A stretch of 64,000 bases of DNA from Thunnus maccoyii. Taxonomy: Eukaryota > Chordata > Actinopteri > Scombriformes > Scombridae. The translations under genes and the position numbers were made by a program. The notes under the pieces are model-generated. The model saw nothing but the letters and a program-made list of their open reading frames with translations, was not told the DNA's origin and searched no databases. The DNA lies in NCBI RefSeq assembly GCF_910596095.1, contig NC_056537.1, positions 3,572,574 through 3,636,573 of the forward strand, read 5' to 3'. Positions 33,601 through 49,200 of this stretch are shown one piece after another; within the stretch, counting starts at the first letter, position 1; each line of letters opens with the position of its first letter.

Positions 33601-34974
33601 ATACAATTATAGTACTCTAACTGTACCACTGCATACAGTTATACAGTTGTAGTATTCTAACTGTAACACTGCATACAGTTATACAGTTATAGTATTCTAA
33701 CTGTACCACTGCATACAGTTATACAATTATAGTACTCTAACTGTACCACTGCATACAGTTATACAGTTATAGTATTCTAACTGTACCACTGCATACAGTT
33801 ATACAGTTATAGTATTCTAACTGTACCACTGCATACAGTTATACAATTATAGTACTCTAACTGTACCACTGCATACACTTATACAGTTATAGTACTCTAA
33901 CTGTACCACTGCATACAATTATACAATTATAGTACTCTAACTGTACCACTGCATACAGTTATACAGTTATAGTATTCTAACTGTACCACTGCATACAGTT
34001 ATACAGTTATAGTACTCTAACTGTACCATTGCATACAATTATACATTTATAGTATTGTAACTGTACCGCTGCATACAGTTATACAGTTATAGTACTCTAA
34101 CTGTACCACTGCATACAATTATACAATTATAGTACTCTAACTGTACCACTGCATACAATTATACAATTATAGTACTCTAACTGTATCACTGCATACAATG
34201 AAAGAGAAAGGTGCATGCAGGTGCTCTAAAAACAACAGGAAGACAGTTACTGTAGTTTGGTGTCTCATGAACATGGTCAGCAGGTGGAGCTGCAGCAGTG
34301 GCTGTGAATCACAGCTCATGGAGGTCATGAAGGTACTTTAAGAACCTTAGTGCCCATTTGCCGCAATTTGCATCAAAATCCGTACTCCTCCTTTGAGCCA
34401 TAACTTCAAAAATCTAAATACACAGACATGATAAACATATTTTTAGATTCAGTATCATTTATACTTTCTGAGGATATCATCATCTCTGACATCCATCACA
34501 AATAAACATCCTTAAATTCGCTTAGAAATCATGGACAAAAACACCCCCTATAACTTCAGAACTTGCCTGAGAATCATCACATTTTCAAGTTTTCTTCAGT
34601 GTCACAGTAATCCAGTGATATTTGTGTGTACATCCATGGGTACACTGCAAACAGGAACTGATAATAGATCATTCAGCATACTTTTAATGGAGCTAATATG
34701 CCTAAGATGTAAACAAATATCGGCTGAAAACGAGCCTCAAATTGTAGCCCACAGCTAACTGACTGATACGGAGGGTTGGGGGCTTATAGTCTAAGATGCT
34801 CTTCAATTGCCCAGAATTACAGATGAACACTGATGAAGACACTGTCAGAGCCAAGAGCTTATTTGAAAGTTATGCACTCCCTCCAGTCAATCAGAATCAA
34901 GTATCCTCTGTTGCTGTCCTGTAATATAAACCATTGATGAGTATTAGTAACTATTTTCTGAACTTCCTCTGTGT

Positions 34975-35029
<55 letters not shown>

Positions 35030-35197
35030 AGTTTTGTCCTGGGAGGGTTTCTCTGGTGTTCGTGTTTTGGCGTTACCAGGTGAAGTCTCCTACGCAGTGA
35101 ATCATGGAGTCTACCTGTCAGACCAACAGGTGCACACTTTATTTACACTCATGTCATTTCTTTTTGTCCCTATCTTTATTGTATATATATATGTATA

Positions 35198-35245
<48 letters not shown>

Positions 35246-37241
35246 TCTTCTTTTTTTACTTCAGTGTGTTGTTTTGAATTATTTGATGACCTCATGTGAT
35301 TGTTAAAATGTTTTATTTGTGCTACACATTTATAGTTTATCATATTGTATTTGCTGTTTAATAGCTTTTGTAGCCTTAATGAATCCAGAGTGAGAGTGAA
35401 GGTGTGTTTGTTTTGTCTCCCAGGGTCAGGTCAGAGACATCATCTACAAGGGGACAAAGGAGCAGATCCAACAATCAGTGCTGCCTGATGGGAAAGTGCC
35501 ACTGGTGCGTCCTCCTTCCTGCAATAAATAGTAAAATCAAACACACTTTCTCTAAGGAGGTGGGGTTTGACCAATGAAAGCAGCTACTTTAGCTAAGTGT
35601 TTTGGTTTAAGCTGCTCCTTGCTAAAGTTTAATGCTTGTATGAATTTTTCTTCAAGGGTCAGTTCACTCAAAATCACAGTCAGGATGGGGTGTTGGGAAA
35701 AGTGTCTGACGGAAAACTATCAAAATCTTACCAAATTAAATTATCCATATGGCTCCATACCACAAAGTAGGAAATAGGATTTTTTATTGACCCATTAAAA
35801 TTCTCTCAGCAAAACAGCTCCAAAGACATACAAATATCTAATATTTTCCTTTTGTTGTGGTGGAAAAGCTTCTGAAAGTGAAATTTTATGTTTAAGTTGC
35901 AGCAAGTGTGTTTGTATAACATGTGTCAACTACAAGGCAATTCAGTGCTTTGCATAAAACATAAAAGGCTGGAAAAAAAGTCAATAAAAGTAAAATAAGA
36001 GTCCAGGTTAAATAAAAGTCCTCAATTAGTTATATTGTTAAGAATGAAAACTTTTTTTGTTCTGTACATACAGTCCAGACAGTAGCATTTGGACAGTTAC
36101 ACACGCTTTGTTCTTCAGGCTCTGTGTTTCAGCACACTGAATTTGAAATAAAATAATGGATACTACTTTGAAGTGTCAAGTCTCAGCTTTAATTAATTCT
36201 GTCTGTCTGTTTGTCTGTAGGTGTCAGGTCCAGTCTTCTTCAGCAGGTCTGTATCAGAGAAGTTATTGCAGACTCACGTCACTCCTCCTCTTGACGGCTG
36301 CACTTACCTGGGCCTGGACTCTGGAGCTCCGCCCCTCCAGGTACCTGTTTCTCTTTCTTTCTGTCTTGAATTTATTTTGATAACTTATCAGAATAAAAAC
36401 CTAACATCTTAAAACATGTTCTGTAATGCATGCATGTTACCTGATATCTTGACTTATAGGACATTTAAATATGGAAAAATGTATATCACAAAATCAGAAG
36501 ATTCTCTTCAAATATTAAATAAATAGTCTTAAATAATTACATCATTGTAGCTGTTTTAATTTGACTCAGTGCCTCTTGTTTCATCATTCTTCAGATCTCT
36601 CTCTTCCTGGACGTGTTGAAGTGTCTCTGCTCAGATCTGACTCAGGATCAGTTTGTGAGTGAAGAGAGAGCCGGCTGCAGTTCTGCTGGTGGACCACAGG
36701 GGGCAGCAGTGAGGAGCGGCAGGACAGAGCTGTGGAGGATCCTGAGAGGAGCTCCACTCAGACTCGGTGGGTGTCTCTTCTAGTTAAACTGGCTCTGTTA
36801 TTATGAAGTTCTGACACCAAACAAACACAACGCCACCCTGTGGACGATGGCAGACGTGTGCAGATTGTAGATTTTGTGTGCAGGTCATCTTAACTCAAAC
36901 AAGAGTTGTATTCTTGAGCCAAATTGGAGCAAACAGATGTTGTAAATACACAGCTGGAATCAGTGTGACTTAAACTCATCTCCACTCAAAAAAACAGTGT
37001 TTGACGTTGTTCGTTGCCTGTGATGTTGTTCTCTTCTCAGAGTGATGTATGTGCTGTGTATGTTTTCATATTCATCTGCTGAAGGAGGAAAGTTTCTCTG
37101 TTCTCACCTGAAAGATCCCCTCCAGACATGTTTTAAGACATATAAAAATACTTTGAATAATACTTTGTGTCTGATATGACTGATAAAAATCTTTAAATTA
37201 TATGTATTTCTTTTTCCATTGTGAAAACTCTACTAGTATAC

Positions 37242-37299
<58 letters not shown>

Positions 37300-40200
37300 C
37301 ATTATTATTCATGTTTCCATCACTCAAAGCATGATGGGAACCCTGATGGCAAAACTCATTCATCCCAAATGGAAATAATAAAAAGAAAAATCCAAGAATG
37401 TGGTCTCCAGACAGGCTGTGTGTTAAAGACCCAAACAATGTCAGACTGCTTAATAACCATGTATATGTGCCACTCACATGCAAACTGACTGGAACTTATT
37501 CTGAACATGAAGAGAGAGGAGGTTCAAAGGGTTAAACTTAAAGTCTGAACTGACACTAAATAGTTCCTCATGTGTCCTGTTCTCTCTTCCTGACAGTTTA
37601 CGTTCCCGGCGGTCGTTATGACTACCTTACTCTGTCCGGTAAACAACATGTCGACCGACTGACCTGTGATAGGACAGATGGAAACACTCTCTCACACATC
37701 CAGGTATCACTTCCTGTTCCTCATCAGCGTCATTAAAAGTGTCCCCAGTCAGGTCCTCACTTCTCTCAGCGTGTCTCTTTAACGCCACCTGGTTTCCTGT
37801 TTTCCTCCAGAGTAAGAGCGGCATGAGCGAAGGAGGTCGGGTGATCAACAGCGTTCTGGAGGGAGATGTTGCTGTGGCGACCGGAGCAGTGGTGCAACAC
37901 TGCCACCTACAGGTCAGTTAGTGCTGCAACTAATGATCATTTCCATTATTGATTAATCTGTAGATTATTTTCTTGAATAATTGTCTCAGAAAATGGTGAC
38001 ACATGTCCATCACATTTTCCCAGAGTTGTTGTTGACATCATCAAGTATTTTGTTTTGTCCAACCAACAGTCCAAAACTGAAAAATATTCACATTACAATG
38101 ATAAGATATACAGTACTGTGCAGAAGTTTCAGGCACTTTAATGTTTAGATTTTTATCCATAATGCCAAGCCATCAGGGAGGTGTTCAAATTCATTCTGCA
38201 GCATTACAATGTGCCCAAACATCCAGCCAGAGTCATAAAGAACTATTTTCAGCTACAAGAAGAACAAGGAGTCCTGCAACAGATGGTTTGGCCCCCACAT
38301 AGTCCTGATCTCAACATCATGGAGTCAGTCTGGGATTACATGAAGAGACAGAAGCAGCTGAGACGCCGAAATCCACAGAAGAAGAAGAACTGTGGCAAAT
38401 TCTCCAAGATGCAGGAACAACCGACCTGCCAAGTACCTGAAACACTGAGGAGAACTGCTGCTGTTTTGATCTTGTGAGGTCATTATTGCTGATGTAAGAG
38501 CACGATGAGATCAAGTCGAACACAAATCCAACCAGTTGCTTTGTGCAACTCTGCACAGACCTGATCATCTCCAGCAAGCCTGTTGACCTTTTTTACAGCA
38601 GAGATTTTGACTTGTCTGAGCAGGAAAAGCACAGGCGCAATTAATAACTTTGATGATGACTGAATAAATTCTTCACCATCGTATAGTGCATGACGTTACT
38701 CTCCAGCTGTGCTTTTAGTGCTATAACAAATCAAAACGTTTTGACCTCTGACCTCTCCACAGGGTCCTCTGGAAGTCCCGTCAGGTTGTCTACTGTCGGG
38801 TCTCGAGTTGTCCACATCACCGTGTATCAGGCAGCTGGCACTGGCCAGTGACATCATCATACAGGGACATCGAATTCAGCTGGGAGAACTGAAGCTGAAC
38901 GTCTATACAGTGATGGGAGCTCAGGACCACCTGGAGGTAGAAAACAGGACATATTGAACCCTTATTTGACTGGGATTGAATATGAGTTCATCTTTTTTTT
39001 AAATGAGATCTGGTCTTCTGTGCAAAAATGTATTTAAAAGTTTATCTGAAGCTAATGTGAAGCTTCAGCATCCAAATGAGTCAAATCAAGTAGATATCTT
39101 TCAACGTTACAGTCTTTTTAGTGCCAAAGTTCCTCTTTTTGTTACTATACTTCCACCTGCAGCTCAACAGGGAAACACTGTCCGAGGAAACACAAAGAGG
39201 GAATTTGATGCTAAAAGACTGTAAATGTGTCAGATATCCACTTGATATGACTAACTCAGACTGCTGAAGCCTCATATAAGCTTCACATCAACTTTTAAAT
39301 GCATTTTTGCATAAAATGACTGTGTGGACACACTGTGGATTTTGTCCCCCATCACTTACATTGAAAGCACATCTGAGGGGGATCTTTTAATGATCAGTAT
39401 GAACAGGAGGAATGATTACAGCGAGGAAAACCTCTTTCATTGTTTTTATGGACAACTGACTGTTGTTTTAAGACAGACTTAAAAAAACTTGTGAACCTGT
39501 CCTTTAAGATATAAAATATGAACAGTATCTATCAAGTCACTGAGCAGCATCACATTTCAAAGTCAGGAACCAGAGATATCTTGAAGATGTGAATTTTGTA
39601 CGTAAGCTTCCCCCCTGACCCCCTCCTCCTCCTCCTCCTCCTCAGGTCTCCTCTGATGACAGCAACGCCTCCTTCCTCAACCAAAGATGGAGCCTCTTCT
39701 ACAGCAGAACTGGAATACAGTAGGACTCTGACCTTTGACCTTTAAACATTATTTTAAGTCTGCCAAAGGAGAGAAATTCTTTTAGGTATTTTCTGTACTA
39801 ATGAGCTACCCTGGAATTAACTGTATATTTTATATATTAACTGTATATTTTCAAATGAAACATAGAAAGAAAAGTCAAAGAAAATTTTAAAAACAAGAAA
39901 AAAATCACATAACAATAAAATACAGTTATTTGAGTTTATTCCCATCAGCTTCCACAAAGTGGTTGCTGGTCTTCCTGAGGTCCAAACAAAAACTACAACA
40001 ATTTAAAATCACATTGATCAACAAAACAAGAAAAAGCAAAACAGGCTAAATATAAAAATCGGAAAATAACAAAATTGTCAAAATAAATAGCAACAAAAAG
40101 AAAATAAAAATGGCTCCAAAAGCACAAAAAACTGAAAATAATATCTATGTGGAATTCATCCATTTTTGTTTTAGTGACTCGTGAAAATTTATATTTTATT

Positions 40201-43200
40201 CATCACTTTTTTATTGTTTGTCAGATTAAGAACATTACGGTACAAGCTCAATTCAGTCAAATAAAGAAGAAAAGAACCAAAAAGTCTAAGAGATTAAAAA
40301 AAACTAAAAGCTACTTTATGTTGTCATAGTTACAAGTAATAACTGGAAGGATAAAGTGAGGACAAACATCAGAGGCAGTGGAAACAAAGTTTAAATCAGA
40401 ATAAAGTTCAATGGTTATCTTTTTCTTCTCCTCTCAGGCCGGAGGAGTTGTGGGTCAGAGGAGAACAGCGCTCCCTGCTAGAGGCTCGTCTCTTCCCGGT
40501 CCTCCACCCTAGAGGAGGTGCTGTAGGTCTGGAGGGAGGTGTCGGCTGGCTGCTGGGGGGGGTTGGCTGGTTGCGGAGGTGGAGGGAGGCATGGAGACTG
40601 TCCTTGAAGGAGGTGCTGTCACTCACCCATCAGGAGGCGGAGCTGCAGTGGAGGGATGAGTTACTGTTCCTGGCGGGGAGGAGGAGAGTGACTGATGCCC
40701 TGACGAGTCGGACAGACGTCTGCCTGCTGCCTTGCTTCAGGGCGGCAGCACTGGGAGGCCAGCAGGGGGCGCTGCTGGAAACACTGGACAGCAGTGAGTC
40801 ACAAAATTACTATATAAATGTTTTGAGTTCTCTTTATTCTTCTACTGTCTTTTCTTTATAAATTACAGAATTACAGATAGCATCACTGTGATAATCTTCT
40901 CCCTTTTTAATGTTAACGAATGTTTTAACTTTTGTTTTTTAGTCGTTTATTGTCTGTAACAATTTTAATTTTAATGGGTTTATAACAAGTGAAAGATGAT
41001 GATGGGGGAATACGTACGTATTTCAAAAATTTACAAAACAGAGCTTTCTAACTTCACTTTTCACTTTAGAAAAAAAGAAAGTAAAATAAAGTATGCAAAA
41101 AAATATAGCTATCACACAAGTTATGAGTCTGATTGGCAAATTTATAGGAGGTTATGGAATTACGCAACAGCATTAAACAAAAAGGAAAAGGAATTGTTCT
41201 ATAAAAATAAAAATTAAATTAAAAATGTTAAGAATGACAAGAAAAAATTGTGGAGTTTAGTAAATGGCATGATGGGACACAGGCCCAAATCCTGCCCAGC
41301 ATATCTTGAAGTGGAAGGAAAATTCTTGACACAACCATTACAAATTGCTAATTATTTTAATTATTTTCATGATAAAGTAAACAATTTGAGGAGCAATATG
41401 CACCAAACAAGTAATAGTACCTCCACAATACTAATTAAGGATTAAATAATGAAGACTAAGAAAGACATTTTATTAAAGGAAAAAGTTCACCATATTGGGA
41501 AATTCTCTTCTTCTCCAGATGTTCAGATTGATTTCTCTCTCATGTCTGTACACTTAATATGAAGCGACAACCAGCAACCGGTTAGCTTAGCTTAGCATAA
41601 AGGCTGGAAACAGGGGGAAAGAGCTAGCCTGGCTCTGTCTAAATATAACAAAATCCACCTACCAGTACCTCTAAAGCTCATTGATTAACATGTTGGATCC
41701 CATTTGATTCTTTTTAAAATTGATTGATTTATTTTACAGGGACAATGCAGATTAATCAACATCACTGTAAATGTGCCAGTGTAGGCCCAACAAATCTCCT
41801 GTTTATGGGATGTTATGAGCCTCCTCTAGTTCTTGGCTGGGGTCAGTAATTTCCAGGCTGGTTGCCTGGCAACAGTTCAGAGCCAAAATGGTTGTGATTT
41901 ACGGTTGGATAATATAACCATAAAATAGTGAATTGATGTTTTTAAGTCAAGTTAGTTTTATTTGTATAGCCCCTTCATACACAGGCTGTTCAAGGTGCTT
42001 AACATCAGCATAAAAGCAAATGATCAAAATTATAAAATCGTTTTAAAGCAAAGTTTAAAAATTAATATATACAACAATTAAAAATGAAATCCAAATCAAA
42101 CACACTTTACTTCATATACAACTTTTTTTTAACTACTCAGATATAATGTTTACTCGTTGTTTTAAATGTGTGTATGTTAGGATATGAAAAATAAAATTAT
42201 ATCATTAGGTGGAATTAACCAAAGGAACTTCTTCTCTGAACATGTCCTTTCAGTCGCCGCAGGTAGTGGGGTGGGGCCAGAGCGGGAGGCGGAGCCTGGT
42301 GCAGAGCTGGGCGTGGCTGCCCGCTGTCTCTCCTGTATCGCTGATGTGTTGGTGTGCATGGCGGGGGGTAAGGGGGGGCTGAGGAGTGGGCCAGCTGCTA
42401 ACGAGGCTTGGAGCTCCGCCTACTTCCTGTTAGAGGAGGGTAACCTGAGGGGCGGAGTCAAAGCCCTGGCTACGCAGAGAGGTCATTGGCTCAGCAGGTG
42501 AGCTTCACTCTTTTGGTTTTCTTTCAGTTTTTTTATTGGTGGATAATGACTGATATTGTTCTTCCTGTGACTGCCCCCTACAGGCCGGACCTGCTGGTTC
42601 GAGCGGCACGACATTACGAGGGCGCTGGCCAGGTACTGCTACGACAGGCTGTGATGTCTTCGCAGAGGTTCATCTCCATTGGCGAGGGTGAAGTCCCACC
42701 CCTTGAGGAGTGGCAGGAAGTGGAGTGTCCGGCCAGACTGGATTTAGCAGGTGAGTGAACAAACTCCGACAACCATTGTTGAATTTATCCCGCTACTTTT
42801 GTCTATAGCCATCGGTCGACAGGTGTAGTGTCCCAAAAAACATTTACGGTCTCAAAATACCTGCCAAGGTCGCGACAACATGCTCCACACAAAGCAATTT
42901 GCCAAGACATTGCGAATATTTTCACAACACTCTAGAAGATATGGCCAGCCTGGATGATATTCGTCCCACCAAGGTATCAATGGAAGGGAAGCTGTCCTCT
43001 CTTGTTGCATGAATTCCTGCAGTCGGATGACAAGAGTTCATTTGAGTGCAGCTCCTTCATGGTACATAAAACAAATACAATCAATGTTGTACACAAAATT
43101 ATGTCGGAGCAAGTTGAAGTTGTAGACTGGCAGAAAAGTCAGTGTTTTACAGTTAAATCTCAAGGGACTGTTGAGCGTCCTACTGACTCCAAGTTTCCAT

Positions 43201-46200
43201 TTAAGTTTCTATTCAAAGGTGGCACAAATTTTATCATTTTAATTCCAGATAATTATCAAAAGAAAATTTAGTAAATGCATGTTGCCATCCTCTACCATTA
43301 TGTGAATATTAGGAGTTGGTTCATTAAGATAAACAGTGGGTGGTGCTAATTTAGTAATTTCGATGCTGTTAAACCATTGCAGAAGAAGAGAAGACACAAC
43401 GAGACAACACCATTAAAAGAGCAGCAGTCAAAGCTAAAACCATGTGGACCTCAGACAACAGGAAACACTTTTTTACAGATATTTACTTGTCTGTATGTCT
43501 GGTGGTTCAACTCAGATTTTTTAAAGCACAAAATGAAAATGCACATAAAAACACATCAGTGGAAACACAGTCACTGTAAAGAGTACCATGTCTCTGTTTC
43601 AGGCGGCTGGAGTGACACGCCTCCCATCGCCTTTGAGCACGGCGGCTCCGTGACCAACCTTGCAGTGAAGGTTGATGGGAAGCGTCCTATCGGTGCCAGG
43701 GCTCGTCGCATCAAAGAGCCCCACCTCCTGCTGGTCAGCAACACTGGAGAGCGGGACAGTGGGGTTTCCACGGAGACGGTTTGTGACAGCCTGGATGACC
43801 TGAAGGACTACTGTCAGCCACATGCACCAGGTAGGGACGGATTGTGTTTCGACTGGTTAAATGAGATGAACAGGATTCAATTCAGCGCTGACTTTTGTGT
43901 GTGTTGATGTGTTTGTGTGTTGCAGGAGCCCTGCTGAAGGCGGTGTGTGTGTGCAGCGGTCTGGTGTCTCTCTCCTCCCAGCATTCTCTGGGGGAACAGC
44001 TGATGCAGCGGTGGGGAGGAGGGGTGGAGCTCCACAGCTGGTCAGTGCTGCCCACAGGATCAGGACTGGGTGAGAGACCAACCAACACATGAAATACTGC
44101 AGAAACAAACCAAAATGTTAACCACAAAAACTAAATCCATCACAAAACTATATCTACTACAAATGAACAAAATCTACAGCAAAACAGAAAAAATACAGAA
44201 AAAAATGATAATTATAAATAAAGACACAAAAACTACATGTATCATTATGGTGCATAACTACAGTGACCAAAAACATAAACCTACTTCTGCCAGAAAACAT
44301 AAAACTACAAAAACATAAAAACTACATCTACCAACAAGAAGAAAAAAGTGATAATTATAAATAAAATTATAAAACTACATGTATCATGACAGTGCATCAA
44401 TACAGAGACCAAAAACATAAAACTACTTCTGCCAGAAAACACAAAACTACAAAAACATAAAAACTACATCTACCAACAAGAAGAAAAAGATGATAATTAT
44501 AAATAAAATTACAAAACTACATGTATCATTACAGTACATCAATACAGAGACCAAAAACATAAAACTACTTCTGCCAGAAAACACCAAACTACAAAAACAT
44601 AAAAACTACATCTACCAACGAGAAGAAAAAGATTATGATTATAAATAAAATTACAAAACTACATGTATCATTATGGTGCATAACTACAGTGACCAAAAAC
44701 AAAAAACTACTTCTGCCAGAAAACATAAAACTACAAAAACATAAAAACTACATCTACCAACAAGAAGAAAAAGATGACAATTATAAATAAAATTACAAAA
44801 CTACATGTATCATTAAAGTGCATCAATACAGAGACTAAAAACATAAAACTTCCTCTCCCAGAAAACATAAAACCACAAAAACATAAAAACTACATCTACC
44901 AACAAGAAGAAAAAGATGTTAATTATAAATAAAATTACAAAACTACATGTATCATTACAGTACATCAATACAGAGACCAAAAACAAAAAACTACTTCTGC
45001 CAGAAAACATAAAACTACAAAAACATAAAAACTATATCTACCAACAAGAAGAAAAAGATGATAATTATAAATAAAATTACAAAATTACATGTATTATTAT
45101 GGTGCATGACTACAATGATCAAAAACGTAAAACTACTTATGCCAGAAAACATAAAACTACAAAAACATAAAAACTACATCTACCAACAAGAAGAAAAGGA
45201 TGATAATTATAAATAAAATTACAAAATTACATGTATCATTAAAGTGCATCAATACAGAGACTAAAAACATAAAACTTCTTCTGCCAGAAAACATAAAACT
45301 ACAAAAACATAAAAACTACATCTACCAACAAGAAGACAAGGATGATAATTATAAATAAAATTACAAAATTACATGTATCATTAAAGTGCATCAATACAGA
45401 GACTAAAAACATAAAACTTCTTCTGCCAGAAAACATAAAACTACAAAAACATAAAAACTACATCTACCAACAAGAAGAAAAGGATGTTAATTATAAATAA
45501 AATTACAAAACTACATGTATCATTACAGTACATCAATACAGAGACCAAAAACATAAAACTACTTCTGCCAGAAAACACAAAACTACAAAAATATAAAAAC
45601 TACATCTACCAACAAGAAGAAAAGTATGATAATTACAAATAAAATTACAAAATTACATGTATCATTAAAGTGCATCAATACAGAGACTAAAAACATAAAA
45701 CTTCTTCTGCCAGAAAACATAAAACTACAAAAACATGAAAACTACATCTACCAACAAGAAGAAAAAGATCATAATTATAAATAAAATTACAAAACTACAT
45801 GTATCATTACAATACATCAATACAGAGACCAAAAACATAAAACTACTTCTGCCAGAAAACACAAAACTACAAAAATATAAAAACTACATCTACCAACAAG
45901 AAGAAAAGGATGATAATTATAAATAAAATTACAAAATTACATGTATCATTAAAGTGCATCAATACAGAGACTAAAAACAAAACTTCCTCTCCTAGAAAAC
46001 ATAAAACTACAAAAACATAAAAACTACATCTACCAACAAGAAGAAAAAGATGATAATTATAAATAAAATTACAAAACTACATGTATCATTACAGTACATC
46101 AATACAGAGACCAAAAACATAAAACTTCTTCTGCCAGAAAACATAAAACTACAAAAACATAAAAACTACATCTACCAACAAGAAGAAAAGGATGATAATT

Positions 46201-49200
46201 ATAAATAAAATTACAAAATTACATGTATCATTAAAGTGCATCAATACAGAGACTAAAAACATAAAACTTCTTCTGCCAGAAAACATAAAACTACAAAAAC
46301 ATAAAAACTACATCTACCAACAAGAAGACAAGGATGATAATTATAAATAAAATTACAAAATTACATGTATCATTACAGTACATCAATACAGAGACCAAAA
46401 ACAAAAAACTACTTCTGCCAGAAAACATAAAACTACAAAAACATAAAAACTATATCTACCAACAAGAAGAAAAAGATGATAATTATAAATAAAATTACAA
46501 AATTACATGTATTATTATGGTGCATGACTACAATGATCAAAAACGTAAAACTACTTATGCCAGAAAACATAAAACTACAAAAACATAAAAACTACATCTA
46601 CCAACAAGAAGAAAAAGATGATAATTATAAATAAAATTACAAAATTACATGTATCATTAAAGTGCATCAATACAGAGACTAAAAACATAAAACTTCTTCT
46701 GCCAGAAAACATAAAACTACAAAAACATAAAAACTACATCTACCAACAAGAAGACAAGGATGATAATTATAAATAAAATTACAAAATTACATGTATCATT
46801 AAAGTGCATCAATACAGAGACTAAAAACATAAAACTTCTTCTGCCAGAAAACATAAAACTACAAAAACATAAAAACTACATCTACCAACAAGAAGAAAAG
46901 GATGTTAATTATAAATAAAATTACAAAACTACATGTATCATTACAGTACATCAATACAGAGACCAAAAACATAAAACTACTTCTGCCAGAAAACACAAAA
47001 CTACAAAAATATAAAAACTACATCTACCAACAAGAAGAAAAGTATGATAATTACAAATAAAATTACAAAATTACATGTATCATTAAAGTGCATCAATACA
47101 GAGACTAAAAACATAAAACTTCTTCTGCCAGAAAACATAAAACTACAAAAACATGAAAACTACATCTACCAACAAGAAGAAAAAGATCATAATTATAAAT
47201 AAAATTACAAAACTACATGTATCATTACAATACATCAATACAGAGACCAAAAACATAAAACTACTTCTGCCAGAAAACACAAAACTACAAAAATATAAAA
47301 ACTACATCTACCAACAAGAAGAAAAGGATGATAATTATAAATAAAATTACAAAATTACATGTATCATTAAAGTGCATCAATACAGAGACTAAAAACAAAA
47401 CTTCCTCTCCTAGAAAACATAAAACTACAAAAACATAAAAACTACATCTACCAACAAGAAGAAAAAGATGATAATTATAAATAAAATTACAAAACTACAT
47501 GTATCATTACAGTACATCAATACAGAGACCAAAAACATAAAACTTCTTCTGCCAGAAAACATAAAACTACAAAAACATAAAAACTACATCTACCAACAAG
47601 AAGAAAAAGATGATAATTATAAACAAACTTACAAAACTACATGTATCATTATGGTGCATAACTACAGTGACCAAAAACATAAAACTTCTTCTGCCAGAAA
47701 ACATAAAACTACAAAAACATAAAAACTACATCTACCAACGAGAAGAAAAGGATGATAGTTATAAATAGAATTATAAAACTACATGTATCATGACAGTGCA
47801 TCAATACAGAGACCAAAAACATAAAACTACTTCTGCCAGAAAACACAAAACTACAAAAACATAAAAACTACATCTACCAACATGAAGAAAAAGATGATAA
47901 TTATAAATAAAATTACAAAACTACATGTATCATTACAGTACATCAATACAGAGACCAAAAACATAAAACTACTTCTGCCAGAAAACACCAAACTACAAAA
48001 ACATAAAAACTACATCTACCAACGAGAAGAAAAAGATTATGAGTATAAATAAAATTACAAAACTACATGTATCATTATGGTGCATAACTACAGTGACCAA
48101 AAACAAAAAACTACTTCTGCCAGAAAACATAAAACTACAAAAACATAAAAACTACATCTACCAACAAGAAGAAAAAGATGACAATTATAAATAAAATTAC
48201 AAAACTACATGTATCATTAAAGTGCATCAATACAGAGACTAAAAACATAAAACTTCCTCTCCCAGAAAACATAAAACCACAAAAACATAAAAACTACATC
48301 TACCAACGAGAAGAAAAAGATTATGATTATAAATAAAATTACAAAACTACATGTATCATTATGGTGCATAACTACAGTGACCAAAAACAAAAAACTACTT
48401 CTGCCAGAAAACATAAAACTACAAAAACATAAAAACTACATCTACCAACAAGAAGAAAAAGATGATAATTATAAATAAAATTACAAAATTACATGTATTA
48501 TTATGGTGCATGACTACAATGATCAAAAACATAAAACTACTTATGCCAGAAAACATAAAACTACAAAAACATAAAAACTACATCTACCAACAAGAAGAAA
48601 AGGATGTTAATTATAAATAAAATTACAAAATTACATGTATCATTAAAGTGCATCAATACAGAGACTAAAAACATAAAACTTCTTCTGCCAGAAAACATAA
48701 AACTACAAAAACATAAAAACTACATCTACCAACAAGAAGACAAGGATGATAATTATAAATAAAATTACAAAATTACATGTATCATTAAAGTGCATCAATA
48801 CAGAGACTAAAAACATAAAACTTCTTCTGCCAGAAAACATAAAACTACAAAAACATAAAAACTACATCTACCAACAAGAAGAAAAGGATGTTAATTATAA
48901 ATAAAATTACAAAACTACATGTATCATTACAGTACATCAATACAGAGACCAAAAACATAAAACTACTTCTGCCAGAAAACACAAAATTTTATAAATAAAA
49001 TTACAAAATTACATGTATCATTAAAGTGCATCAATACAGAGACTAAAAACATAAAACTTCTTCTGCCAGAAAACATAAAACTACAAAAATATAAAAACTA
49101 CATCTACCAATAAGAAGAAAAGGATGATAATTATAAATAAAATTACAAAATTACATGTATCATTAAAGTGCATCAATACAGAGACTAAAAACATAAAACT

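Noticed and set aside
32693-34199. Regularly spaced repeats resembling a CRISPR array
   Set aside because: The units are contiguous with no unique spacers, in a eukaryotic intron. It is a satellite.
38317-38577. Minus-strand frame of 86 codons
   Set aside because: Antisense of the Tc1 transposase remnant.
43377-43907. A 176-codon frame that could be taken as one exon or small gene
   Set aside because: Its 3' half is FCSK exon 17 (43603-43830). The 5' part is intron upstream of the TTTCAG acceptor, and the tail is intron.
45735-47722. Lys/Thr-rich frames of 60-85 codons, two of them identical
   Set aside because: They are read from the 142-bp satellite in FCSK intron 18, with no start context or homology.
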